This document shows positions 22,929 to 34,323 of a DNA stretch of 64,000 bases, one piece after another. Below the pieces are notes generated by a model, which was not told the DNA's origin, searched no databases, and saw only the letters and a program-made list of their open reading frames with translations. The position numbers and the translations under genes were made by a program. Where the stretch lies: the NCBI RefSeq assembly GCF_000204055.1, contig NW_006768798.1, positions 202,250 through 266,249 of the forward strand. Direction: 5' to 3'. Each line of letters begins with the position of its first letter. Within the stretch, counting starts at the first letter, position 1. Source of the DNA: Melampsora larici-populina 98AG31. Its lineage: Eukaryota; Basidiomycota; Pucciniomycetes; Pucciniales; Melampsoraceae.

Positions 22929-24211
22929 TTAAGTTCTTGTTATATCCAAGAAATCTTTTATCAGATCTGATTTGTCAACAAGGAGCTATCTCACTCTGAA
23001 ATATTGGCACGGACAGTGTTTGTACCCTCAATTCGGACGACTTTTCAATTTTGGGACTCCCGCTTGCAATCAAAAAGCCCATCTTGGACTTATAAAGATG
23101 TGGATGGTCTTGTTCAATAAAAACAACTTACTTGTCTCTTTATCAACGGTGTCTTCATGATTCCTGTCAAGAAATAGGACTGGACCTGTTTCGATTTCCT
23201 TGACCGGATTTTTCGTTTCAAGTAGTTCAGATGGGAATACACTTGAGGTTTCTTGTGAACAGATACAAATTGAAGACTTGACTCGTCGAGGGCAATTCAT
23301 ACCACTTTTGATGGCAGTTTTTTGTCCAGAGTTCTAAAGGAAATGTTTGCTTTAGTAAACTTTAATTGTACAGAATACGCGAGATTTCATCAAAGTTCTT
23401 ACTTGCGTCTTAAGACATGATGATAAATCAGGCGATGCTCCTGGAGTATCACGCCACGCTTTTCTGCATATTTGGTCCAAAATTGAGCTTGTGGAAAGTG
23501 AGGCGGTGATTTGACGTAGTATCTTTTCGTTTCCTGAAAAATGGGCACAGATACCCTTGAGAGGAATAGGATTTATAGAAGGTTTGTTTCCCCAGAACCA
23601 AGAGACAAGTTCGGTTCTGTATAAAATAAGGATGGTGTTGTCATATCCTGTTCGTTTGATACCAAATTAGATTCTAGTCCACCCGTGCCACGCGAGTTTG
23701 TTGGTATGATCATTGATGATTTCGAGGTTTCAACCTTCTTTGAGAACTCCATTGGATAAGCTAGAAGCTCTTGCTCTTGCACGGAGACCAACATCATCCA
23801 CCATAGCTGGAATAACCTCAGCCGGACTCGATGTATCGTCTAGATCAAATTTGCAAGGGAGGTGAAGAGGGGTTGAAATTGAAAACATATGATCAATTCC
23901 AAGAGCTTCAAAAGTTCCTGGAGATCTTCATCCTAGTACTAGGCAGTCGAAGTTTGACTCGAACAACGTACCTGGAGACTTTAACGCAGCTGAAACTGAA
24001 GTGACAGTAGGCAGCTGCAAGAATTTGCGTAATCAACTTCGGGCACAATGATCCAAGAAACTACAAGTAAAACCTTTTATGAATTTTTTTTCTGATCCAA
24101 CAAGTCGATGTTCAAGAAAATCCCGGTACAACACTCTCTGGAACTCAAAGCAGATAGAGAAGTATCACCACCACCACCACTGACACCATGACCCTTGCGA
24201 TTCATGATCAT
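22929..24211 (-). CDS. Hypothetical spliced gene, about 207 aa
   Basis: The six exons that fit in phase are 24211-24185, 24014-23972, 23917-23735, 23533-23403, 23333-23132 and 22966-22929 (stop). Each boundary has a GT and AG, and junctions such as G|GA-AAC keep the frame. The product has TFEALGIDHMFSISTPLHLP, a Ser/Ala-rich part, then ITASLSTSSILDQICRKAWRDTPGA and an acidic-basic C terminus. No domain is recognised, and no signal peptide or membrane segment is seen. Exon 1 (nine codons) and the 201-nt third intron are the weak points. The gene may share exons with, or be continuous with, the next gene downstream. Confidence 0.42.
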
Positions 24212-25677
24212 GTACGTTTCTCCTATCTTGCATATCTTGTCATGCATAGCAGTTGTTATCTAACTTTCACAATAACCTTTCAAGAAATTGTCGCATCACA
24301 AATGCATCTACACAGCTAATGAGTAAAACAACCTGAATCAACTTTACATCAAACACTGTACATACCGGATTTTCGATCAATACCAATTCAAATTGATCAA
24401 AGTGTTCGTTTTTATTGACTCTTTTACTCAAGGCTTTTGAATTGAATCAGAAATTCTAACCAGTTTTATGGATATATCTTCACATAAGAACAAGGATCAT
24501 CAAGGAAATTGTATTGATTTATGTCATATATGCTTGGTCATCGGAAATAAGGTGAAAATCATATGACATCAGCTGATGGTGGTCTTTTTTGGTATTGACG
24601 CAGCTCATGGATCTGAAGGCCGAAATTATTGACCAATTTCTTGAACACAGGCAGGATGAATGTGTACCCCAAAAAAATGTTGATTGTCACTATAGGGGTC
24701 AGGTGATCGACTCGGCGCGGTTGTCCCTCCGGAAGGTAATATTTCACTTCATGTTTGCTTCTCTTCTTGTATAATCACGCTAAAGAGCAGAAGTAGGGAT
24801 AAGCTAATTGGATTTCATACAACCAACAACGTCAAAGGATTTCATGATGGTTCTTTGGCGCAAGAAGGGGTAGAAAGGGGAGAAATGATTGATTTACTGT
24901 ACCCAATATTGATGCTGAGGAGGTTTCCACCAAATGTTTTTTGGATATCTCTATACCTTCAAACCTATTGAAGCTGGCTTCAGTCTCAGACAAGAACATA
25001 AGTCGCCATATGCTGGTATGGATATGCAGTCTTTCACCGCGTTGGGACGTGGAGAAAGTTTTCTTGTCTAAATACGCGCTAATGAAACTCAGCCTGGGAT
25101 TGCCAGTACATATTGAGTTTGTTTGTCAAGTGTCTTATTTGATCAGATAGACAAACACTTTCCTCTTTTTGAAAAAGAAGTTTTGCTCTTGGCGCGCGGC
25201 CACGGCGGACCTGCCGGAAAATAGGTGGTTCCAGGATGTGGGGCGGTGCGCATCCCACACCGCCTCCTGTCACTGTGGCAGCAAGATACAGTTTCGATAT
25301 AAGGATATCAGGATGTAATATGATTATAGCGATAGATAGTAGGGTTTGGAACATTCTTTTGATTCTTTTTGGATTGTGTATTTCAAGTGGTGTACCCCAC
25401 CCAAACTGTTCAACGAAGTGAGTGGTAAAATTGACGACGTGGCAGGTTTGAATTGTGTAAGCTGAGTGTCACAGCTCTTTCCTATAAAACCATTCGACAT
25501 TTCAACCATTTTGAAAAACTATTCCACGAAACCTCATCCTCATCCTCACCCTGACCCTCACCTCAACTTCTTTTTTCATCTAGCTTTCGTTTATCCCTCA
25601 ATTTGGTTCATTCATTCCCTAGAGGCAAGACTCTCGATACTCTCCAACAGTTTATATCTCCAAAACCTATCCATCTC
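24212..25677. other. Intergenic between divergent genes
   Basis: No gene supported. A GC-rich island near 25185-25275 contains the palindromic words GTGGGG...CCCACACCGCC. The calnexin upstream region holds a CT-rich tract with repeated CCTCATC/CCTCACC words near 25533-25565, a likely core promoter or 5' UTR feature. Confidence 0.4.
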
Positions 25678-27934
25678 ATGCGATCAACCTGTGTGGCGGC
25701 TTCATTGGCCGCCCTGTGTTGCTCGATCGCTCGAGCAGAAGAAGTTTCATCTACTGTGCTAGAGAAACCTAAATTCGCGGTATGCTTACTTACTCATTTG
25801 AGTGATCTATAGTTACTCATATCAACTCTCATCATTTGTAGCCTACTTCGATCAAGGCCCACTTTATTGAGCAGTTTACCAGTGATTGGTCATCTCGATG
25901 GAGTCCTTCAGAGGCTACAAAGGAGACAAGCACAGGAGGCGAAACTTTCAGTTATGGTACGCATCGCTTTATTTCTATCTGCTATCTCTCCTCATTTAGC
26001 TTTGTTTTAATTGGAATATTTCATTTGGTCTGAAACAGTGGGTAAATGGGAGGTGGAGGAAGCCACAGTCTATCCGGCTATCGAAGGCGACGAAGGACTT
26101 GTAGTGAAGAGCCCAGCAGCTCATCACGCCATCTCTGTTCCATTCACAAAATCATTGGATAATACCGACAAAACACTTGTAGTACAATATGAGGTTCGTT
26201 TATGTTTCACTCATCTACCATACGTTATGTCCTTGCTCAACAGGGCCTTGCATTGAATCGCTACACGACCATAGGTCAAACTTCAAAAAGGTCTTGAATG
26301 TGGAGGAGCCTACATTAAGTTGTTAAAAGAATCTCCCACTGGTATCCAAGCTCAAGGTCCGTTTTTCATTTTTCAAGCCTTTTGGCAATCACGATATATG
26401 CATGGCTGCGAAACTAAAACAATGTTGATAATTTTGGCCGACAGAATTCTCTGACAAGACCGAATATACGATCATGTTTGGACCCGATCGATGTGGATCA
26501 ACCAACAAGGTTCATTTCATCTTCCGTCACAAGAACCCAAAGACTGGCGAGTATGAAGAGAAGCATTTGAAATCGCCCCCGATGATCAAGAACGTCAAGA
26601 CCACTGCACTCTACACCCTTATTGTCAGACCTGATCAAACATTCAGCATCAAGATCAATGACGAGGAAGCTACCAAGGGAAGTCTTCTGGAAGACTTTAC
26701 ACCTGCTGTCAACCCTTCTAAGGAAATTGGTAAAGTTGCTTTTATCAAGGTCATCGATAATTATTTTCGTGGAATCTGACATGCCTATGATCTGTACTTA
26801 GATGATGCCAAAGATACGAAGCCCGCAGATTGGGTCGATGATGCCAAGATCGTTGACCCTGAAGCCAAGAAGCCAGAAGATTGGGACGAGGACGCACCAC
26901 GCGAGATTCCTGACGATGAAGCTGAAAAACCATTTGGCTGGCTCGATGATGAACCTCTGACCGTTCCTGATCCCGATGCCCAAAAGCCTGAGGAATGGGA
27001 CGATGAAGAGGATGGAGATTGGGTACCACCAAGCGTTCCTAACCCGAAATGTGAAGATGTACCTGGATGCGGTCAATGGGTCCGACCAATGAAGTCCAAC
27101 CCTGCCTACAAAGGAAAATGTAAGGTCAATGATCTATCGTATCGCAAGCGGATTCTGACGTGTGATTCGAATTCAGGGACTGCACCTCTTATTGACAACC
27201 CAGCCTACAAGGGTGTCTGGGCTCCTCGAAAGATTCCTAACCCAGACTACTTTGAGGATAACACTCCATCGAAGTTCGAACCGATCGCTGGAATTGGAAT
27301 CGAGTTGTGGACCATGCAAGAGAACATTCTATTTGATAACGTTCGTGAAAGTCGTACAGTGTTTGCGTTGATTCATTTTTCCTGATGTAGTCTTGTCCGT
27401 TTCTTAGATCTACATTGGTCACTCCGAAGAAGATGCCACCGCATTCGCCAAGGAAACATTCCACGTCAAATCAGCTATCGAGAAGAAACTTGAGGATGCT
27501 GAGAAGCCTGCAGATGATAAGGCTGACATCAACACTGATGATATCCCGGCCCTCATGGAGGACCCTATCCAATTTGCCAAAGGTCACACCAAGGCTTTCA
27601 TCAGTCTTGCACTTATTGATCCCTCCCGAGCGATCAAAGAGATGCCAATTGCCGCTTTGGCTATTGGTGGGGCCCTTGCTAGTATTCTCGGAACTCTATT
27701 ACTTCGTAAGCATCTTCTTTTGCACCTTCAATTCGAGGCTCTATATATCTGACTTTTTGGCAATTTTCAGTATTGACTGGTTCATCAACACAACAAGTCA
27801 AGAAAGTCAAGAAGACTTCAAGTAAGAAGACTGATGCAGCTAGCGCAGATGATAAGGGTGCAGCAGAAAAGGTAGCTGATGCTCCAATTGCAGGTGAAAA
27901 GAAAACAGATGGTGAAGTAAAGAAACGAAAGTAG
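25678..27934 (+). CDS. CNE1: Calnexin, ER membrane chaperone
   Basis: Nine exons join in phase: 25678-25779, 25842-25956, 26039-26193, 26275-26356, 26445-26729, 26802-27119, 27177-27340, 27408-27705 and 27771-27934, giving 560 residues. There is a signal peptide ([14 protein letters not shown]), the lectin domain ([33 protein letters not shown]), and the P-arm with motif-1 repeats ([24 protein letters not shown]) and motif-2 repeats ([26 protein letters not shown]). A single membrane helix follows ([19 protein letters not shown]), then a Lys-rich cytosolic tail ending KKRK, a dilysine ER-retrieval signal. Calnexin holds monoglucosylated glycoproteins for folding in the ER. The intron at 27120-27176 restores the Trp of the motif-2 GKW, which supports the model. 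Confidence 0.97.
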
Positions 27935-29099
27935 TGAAAGCAAAGAAGCCCGTGTAATCCAATACCAAAAATGCTCTCTCTTTGTGCGTGTTTGTGCGTG
28001 TTGAAGGTTAAGAATCTAGAGATAGAAAAGTGAATTAGAAAGATTTCAAGGAGGGTGGACAAATGATGATGTTTTTCTCTCTATCAGAGTCGAGTTGGAG
28101 AAAGTAAATCATGGGTTAAAGAACAGTTGACGATGGGCTTATATTGTATATCTTCTCACTCAAAACATTTTTTCTTTCTTTTTTTTGCCTTGTTTGATGA
28201 GATTATATCAATGAATTTTTTTGACTGCAAATAACACGATCACAAATGAGAGAACCTGGATTGCATGCAAGATCTGGGGCCTGGGTATGCACATCTTCCT
28301 TACCACGTAATGCGTCTTTCAGTTACAGTTCACATGACCTCTAATCACTGGGCAGCCTCTGGCCAACCCTAGCCTATGCAACATAGCTATCCTTTGACCC
28401 TTCTTCCTCAATCACCTTTGCACTCATTTTGTCTGCATGTCCTTTTTGCCACCCATGCAGAGTTGTAGTGCTATCACCAGTACCAAAGGACTACTTGTAG
28501 ACATGTTAGAATTTTTCCTTGCCCTTTCGTCCATTGGCTTTATTGGAGGGGCACGTATTTACAACCTAATCCTAGTGCCCCCTAACCTCAGAAGTCGCTT
28601 GAAACAATCCATTGAAAAAATCACAATGGTGACAAAAATTTATCCACCAGAATGTTGGCCTTGTTACAAGTCTCATCACAAGTCCTGGAGGGAGTGGTGG
28701 TGGTGTGTAGCCAGTGATTCAGGGAATGTGTTGAGTTGGGGTAATTATGTATATCTTGGCTCTTGAAATGCTAGGAAAGATCAAATCTTTGATACAAAAC
28801 TAGATTGCTTGCTTCCACATAATCCATTTACCAATTCTATTCTTATTCCCAACACAAGGTACAAGTTCAAGTGTCAATTACACTACCCAACTCGTTGCGC
28901 AGGCCGTGCTTTTGCGCCTCGCACAGGGCTATTAGAATTTTTAGAGCGGAGATTCGTTGTGAGTTCCCTCATCGAAGTGAAGTATTGTCATCCTGATATG
29001 CGCGGTTTCAAAGCGCATGCATGCAACAATTCATCGTGACTGGGAAATCGTGTGCGGCTAGCCTCTGCGTACATTCAAGAACGCGACTAAAATACAATA
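27935..29099. other. Intergenic between convergent genes
   Basis: This lies between the 3' ends of calnexin and the PEBP-like gene. The ORF 28437-28766 contains a WWWC run and no known domain. I regard it as chance or repeat-derived. Confidence 0.4.
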
Positions 29100-30327
29100 C
29101 TAAGAATATTCAATAAGAGAAACGAATGTGGCGAGCAGGAACATGTAGGTCGTCGAAGGAAACGAGAGACAACTGTGGTCACTTGAAGTACTGCTAGCAG
29201 TCTGTCCGGGGCTTCCGTGAGAGCTTGGCGCTGAGGTTGAATTGGTAGCTGAAGTAGTAGCTACCTCAGGAGAAAGTGAAACATTGGTGAAAGATACATT
29301 CGAGGCTGTTTGAAGTCATTGCGGTCAGTCTCAAATGTTAGATTATCAGATCAGCCGTGTCAGAAGTGCAAGTGACCCACAGGAGGATGAAGAAGTGCCT
29401 TTGCCAGTCTGTGTGATTCCTTCGTACGCGGAGAATTTCTGGCCGTCGTATGCTGACTTGAAAACTGGAAAACAGGGAAGCGGATGAATTGATAGTCTAC
29501 AATCTATCTTTCGAATATTTCAAAGGTCAGGTCACTGACAGCTACCAGCCACCAATTCTCCATTCAAGTTAGACTTTGTCAAAAACTCTTGAAGATTGAA
29601 ACTCGTGGAGGTTACATCAATAGTCGATATTGCTCCGGTTTCTTGGTATACCAGGATGACGTATTCGTGTGTCCCACTACCTAGAGATGGGCTTGGACTT
29701 TGATAAGATAACAAAGGCTTTGTATCAAGAGGGAAAGCACATACAAATCAATTTGTGTACCAAGAGCCGAACTGTGTTTTGATAGAGTGAAATCATTGAA
29801 GCTTACTGATCTTGCCGAACTCAACAGACCCGTTTTTGAGTCTTCTTGAAGTTCCTCTTGTAACCAAAAAAGCCTTGTGGAGCTGTTCTGAGTCTGAAAA
29901 TCGAGACCCAAGACAAGAAATGTGTTCAAACCTGAAGAGGTTTGATTTAAGAGTTCAAGTCGTAAACTTGGTGGTCTGTTGACACGAGAAGGTGAAAGTT
30001 GTTGTGCTCCTCCTACGACGACGTTTCCATATTGCACGTAAAGGGATCCTAGTGGTTTAAAGTCGGGCAGAACCTGAACAAACAAAATCAAATTTTTACT
30101 TACATGCTTCCTTCTTTCTTCAAAGTCAATCCAGTCAATCCAATTTCGGGAAATTCAAGACGAACCTGGGGGAAAACTGAACTGCCTCCAAATGCTTTCT
30201 TCATACTACATGCATCATTCGCCACATCATTGTTATCCCATTCACATACATCAATCACTTTCCCGAGTTGAGTGCATCTGACCAGATGAAACGTCAACTT
30301 CAAAAAGTAAAGAATAAAGATGACCAT
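29100..30327 (-). CDS. Secreted PEBP-like protein with GPI-like tail
   Basis: Five exons join in phase: 30327-30166, 30073-29807, 29717-29540, 29464-29381 and 29305-29100, giving 298 residues. A hydrophobic N terminus (VIFILYFLKLTFHLV) suggests secretion. A Cys pair region follows (VCEWDNNDVANDACSMKKAF), then the PEBP-like core: DFKPLGSLYVQYGN, VVVGGAQQLSPSRV, GTHEYVILVYQET (the usual G-x-H-R-Y-x-x-L-V-Y block with Glu in place of Arg) and ELVAGSFFKSAY. The C-terminal 90 residues are Ser/Thr-rich and end in a hydrophobic segment (YMFLLATFVSLIEYS), as in GPI-anchored wall proteins. The family binds lipids or other small ligands elsewhere; here the substrate is unknown. It is a paralogue of the gene at 31126-32962. 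Confidence 0.8.
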
Positions 30328-31125
30328 CGTTTGTCAAATATTCGGATTTGCCACGATATAATTCGAGCGTGATGGAATCTGTTTCGAATGTGGAAGAATA
30401 AGGATTTGGACCGAAACCTCCTTCAATGAGGAAGCAGAGTTTGATTCAAGGAGAGATTTGTTTGATGAATTAAGGGAGTAAAGCAAGAAAAATGTGGAAG
30501 GGTGATGGTACCAGATTCTAAGGGATATTGGACTCCCGCCCAAGCTTTAAAAACACCTCAATACTTGTCGTATTCCCGCGTGGACGCAAAGGCTCTGAGG
30601 CTCAAGCTTTTATGGGATTCCGATTTTAATCTTCTCTTTTGGAAGAAAAGAAATCCTCAACAATCTTGATTTCAAAAACTTTGAGAAATGATTTCATCCA
30701 GCCTCAAGTCCTGAAATCCCGAAACATTCAACGTTTCGAATGAATAGAAGACTGCCAGAGAGAATAGAAGATTGCCAGAGAGAGCGAAATGCCTTTGATC
30801 GATCTAGCCACAGCCATGCACAATTCTATCAAAATCATCTTATTGATATTTGATAATAATTTCATGTCTCAATTGCTCAACCATCTCGCCTATCTCTCAA
30901 ATTCAATGCGTAGAACCAATACTCATGATGAGGATGAATTACACGCAAATTTAACAACAACAAAAAGCTGTAAATACCAAACAAAAATCCCAACTCCCAA
31001 GAAAAACGAAGAATTCAATATTACTTGAAAAAAGGGATATATGAAGAGATGAAACAACCACCATGCTAAAAGGATATCACTGTAAAGATTAGTCAATCAA
31101 TAAATTGTGGACCACCACGTTATAA
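30328..31125. other. Intergenic between PEBP-like paralogues
   Basis: This is the promoter side of the left paralogue and 3' flank of the right one. A short tandem (AGAGAGAATAGAAGATTGCC) appears near 30750-30782. The ORF 30789-31028 is not gene-like. Confidence 0.45.
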
Positions 31126-32962
31126 TCAAAGATCTAATTTGAAAACTGCGCCCATGAAAATCACAAAGAGGCACAAATCAGATCTTAAGTTTGAATGAAA
31201 AAATCAAGAGAGATATAAAAAAACCACTCACAGCTTCCAGCAATCGGACCTTTCAAATTATGTAATCCCACAAACTTTCCAAGATCAAAGAAAACTTTAT
31301 CATGATTCGAAGCATTAACAGACCCAAACAAAGTACGATATTCTTTCGAGATATTCAATGCGTTATTAGGAAGTTCATAGACTAAAAAAACGTATTCACG
31401 TTCTGCAGGTTTAGAGTGTGGAGGAATATAACCACAAAGAATTTGATTTGGAGTGAGGTTCATTTGATGAGAGTTTGAATCGAATGAAATTCCCCAGAGA
31501 GCCCAACTAAGGTTCACGATTGAGGTGCCTTTTGAACTATCAACCATGAGGACTACATATTTCTTTCCAATCACGTTGTAATTGTTTGTAGCTATCTTTA
31601 ATGATAAAGTTGGATGAACGTTAGTTCTGGAAGGTGTTAATTGTTGAGCTCCTCCTACTACGATATTTCTATATTGAACGTAAAGTGCACCTAAAGGATG
31701 GAAATTAGGGATAATCTACCATACGATAATAGCAGATTAGTTTCTTCAAACTCATTGTACTTAGTTCTCAATTGGACAATCTGAGATCTATATACGTACA
31801 TGGGGGGCAACTAAGCTACCTGCAAAGGCCTTTTGCATTTGACACCCATCAGAAGCTGCATCACCATTGAGGTTGCAAAGATCAGTGATCGAACCGAGAG
31901 ACCTGGGGCGGACACGTAAAGCTTCCTTGATTGGTGAACTTTGTACTGCTTTTAGAAAATAATATACAATTGTTTCAGTGAAGCTCAGAAGCTGCATGAT
32001 GTCTGGTTTAAAAGATAAAAAATTCAGATCGAAACTTACATTTGGTTGCAGTAGAGACTGATCTAGGGTGCATCTGAACATCGTAAGTAGACTTGAAGAC
32101 TGAAGAAAGAAAACAAGTTCAAGAAGTTATAGTAATATCAGTATTGAAATTACATTTCTTTTGTTTGATAAGAATAGTACTTACAGCTTCCAGCTATCAA
32201 ATGACCATTCAACCCGAATCTTGTTACGAAATTCTTCAAATTGAAAGGTGATGAATTCCAATTACGAAATTGATCAACTTTGGTTTGTTGATAAACAAGA
32301 ATGACATATTCATGTGTTCCAGTTCCTTTAGGTGGATTTGGACTTTGGTAAGGTAATAAAGCCTGATACCAAAGGGAAGTAGGTTAAGTGAGTCAATCTA
32401 TCAGTTTCATGATAAGTCAATGAAAAAAACTAGATACTGACCCGCCTTGAAGATGCCAGAAGATGAGTCTTTGCATTTAAAGCGAGTCCATCTTGAAGCC
32501 AAATAAGTTTTGTATAACGGTTATTGGGTTGGAAATCGATACAAAAAGCCACGTATTTAGTTGAAGAGAGTTTTGCGTCTAAGAGAGCAAGTGATAAGAT
32601 AGGTGATGTTTTGACTCTAGTGGGTGAAAGTTGTTGAGCGCCACCAACGACGACGTGACCATATTGAGCATAAAGTGCTCCTCGTGGTTTAAAGTCAGGC
32701 ATTACCTATGATCAAAAGAGCAAGCAAGATAAGTCATCATGGAGAAGAAGGATACTTATTATTTGCGTTTTGCAAACAGGTGTTTGCAAAGTGAAAAACA
32801 AACCTGGGGGTAAACTGAGCTACCAGCGAACGCCTTCTGCATCCCACATGCATCATCAGCTACACCATTACCACGAATATCGCAAACATTTGCTGATGCC
32901 TTAATAGTAGTTAAGCACGCCAGGTACCCAATGACCATCAGGGATTGAACTGAAGTAAGCAT
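31126..32962 (-). CDS. Secreted protein with two PEBP-like units
   Basis: Seven exons join in phase: 32962-32804, 32705-32442, 32362-32185, 32099-32040, 31948-31800, 31715-31232 and 31145-31126, giving 437 residues. A signal peptide (SLMVIGYLACLTTIKASA) leads into unit 1: VCDIRGNGVADDACGMQKAFAG, VVVGGAQQLSPTRV, GTHEYVILVYQQT, LIAGSFFKSTY. Unit 2 follows without a new signal peptide: LCNLNGDAASDGCQMQKAFAG, IVVGGAQQLTPSRT, REYVFLVYELP, PIAGSFFKLDL. In unit 2 the LVY block lacks the His. The last exon has 20 nt. The alternative is two genes, the second starting at an in-frame ATG near 32001; I prefer one gene because exon 4 to exon 5 joins in phase and a second signal peptide is poor. Confidence 0.72.
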
Positions 32963-34323
32963 ATTCGGACGCGGCTTGAATCTATCAAGGAATTCAAATG
33001 TAAGATGTAACTGAAGGGCATTTGTTAGCAATTAGCAAAAAGGAAACCATCAATAGAAAAGAACCCACTTAGAAATAAAAATGACAGTAAAATGATATAT
33101 GATATAGTAATTTGAATTGAATGCTTTTCAAAAACCAAAGATCGTACGAACACTTAAATACTGCAGAAAGCCAATACCAACGTTCTCGTCTTTCAAGTAA
33201 AGATGAAGCTCAAGAAATTTGTTACCAATTCATCACTTTTAATTCTCCCCATCGGTTTATTTCTTTCCAATCAAAACAATTAAAATCGGTTCAACTCAAC
33301 CCAAGATTCTAAATTTAGGCTGTTTTGATGATAATTCATCTCTAGTTATATCCTTTTCTTCACTTACTTATTTTGCGTGCTCTGATTTTTTTTCACGCCT
33401 TGACTTTCATTCTGCTCAAACTCTCCCGCAAGTTGGAATTTTTATGGGAGCATCATCAATCAAAAGCGCAGGTGCAAACTAGATCACGATGACGAGTCAG
33501 CTTTCTTCGCTGGTTTTCCTATGATATTCATCAATCTCTATTAGAGGTCAAGTTCGAGTCTTTTGCGCAAGGGCAGCGCGGTCTTGAGCAGCTATCTGAC
33601 CTCACGCACCGATATCAATCCTGCTGATATCGAGCCTGCGGGATACCGGTGGTCAACGTGATTAAGGATTAGAAGAAGTGTCCAAATTGCTACCAAGAGA
33701 GATCGAGCCTACCTTGATCATGAGCACAGCGCGCCTTCGTACTGACCCTCAAGTTCCGTGAAGTGTGCTGATCTTGATCAGAAACCAAAGACGAACATCC
33801 ATGTGATTTACGCACTTCCTTCACATCAGCTTTTTGATCTGAAACATTACCTAAGCAAAACAATCTATATAGTGAAATAAATTGCCTTCAATAAATTATT
33901 GTATATGTATCTAGATCGAAATAAGAACAAATTATTAAGATCCTTGTCTGATAGATATGTTAACAAACATGATGTTTTAAATTATTTGTTCTACGGTGTA
34001 CCAAACACATAAAGAAAAAGATGATGATGATAATGAACACAAAAGAATTGGTGGAGACAACCGATCATTATATGTGAATCACTTCCTCATCTTCAGAAAA
34101 TCAAAGAAATGTAAATTAAAAAAAAGTCCACTTTAAAAACCTAATAAAAACCCCTCATCAATCCACTTTCCCTCAAACCAAAATTCCTCCAACAACTCAA
34201 TAAATGAATTTCTTTTTGAAGAAATTCTAAATAATTGTAATCTTTTTTCTCCCTTTTTGTAACTTCTTGTTTCTTGAGAAAGATAGAACAAAGGTAAACA
34301 GTTTCAAAGTAAAGAACGTTTAA
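32963..34323. other. Intergenic, no supported gene
   Basis: This is the promoter side of the two-unit PEBP-like gene and the 3' flank of the epimerase gene. A GC-richer patch near 33570-33790 carries repeated GATATC(A/G) words but no reading frame. Confidence 0.4.

Noticed and set aside
23573..23797. 74-codon minus ORF as a gene
   Set aside because: It overlaps an exon in another frame and an intron of the spliced model at 22929-24211, which fits splice sites better.
27679..28062. 127-codon minus ORF over the end of calnexin
   Set aside because: It is antisense to the last calnexin exons and has no independent coding support.
31788..32081. Separate gene starting MQLLSF in the middle of the two-unit PEBP-like gene
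   Set aside because: Exons 4 and 5 of the longer model join in phase, and the proposed new N terminus is a poor signal peptide; kept only as an alternative.
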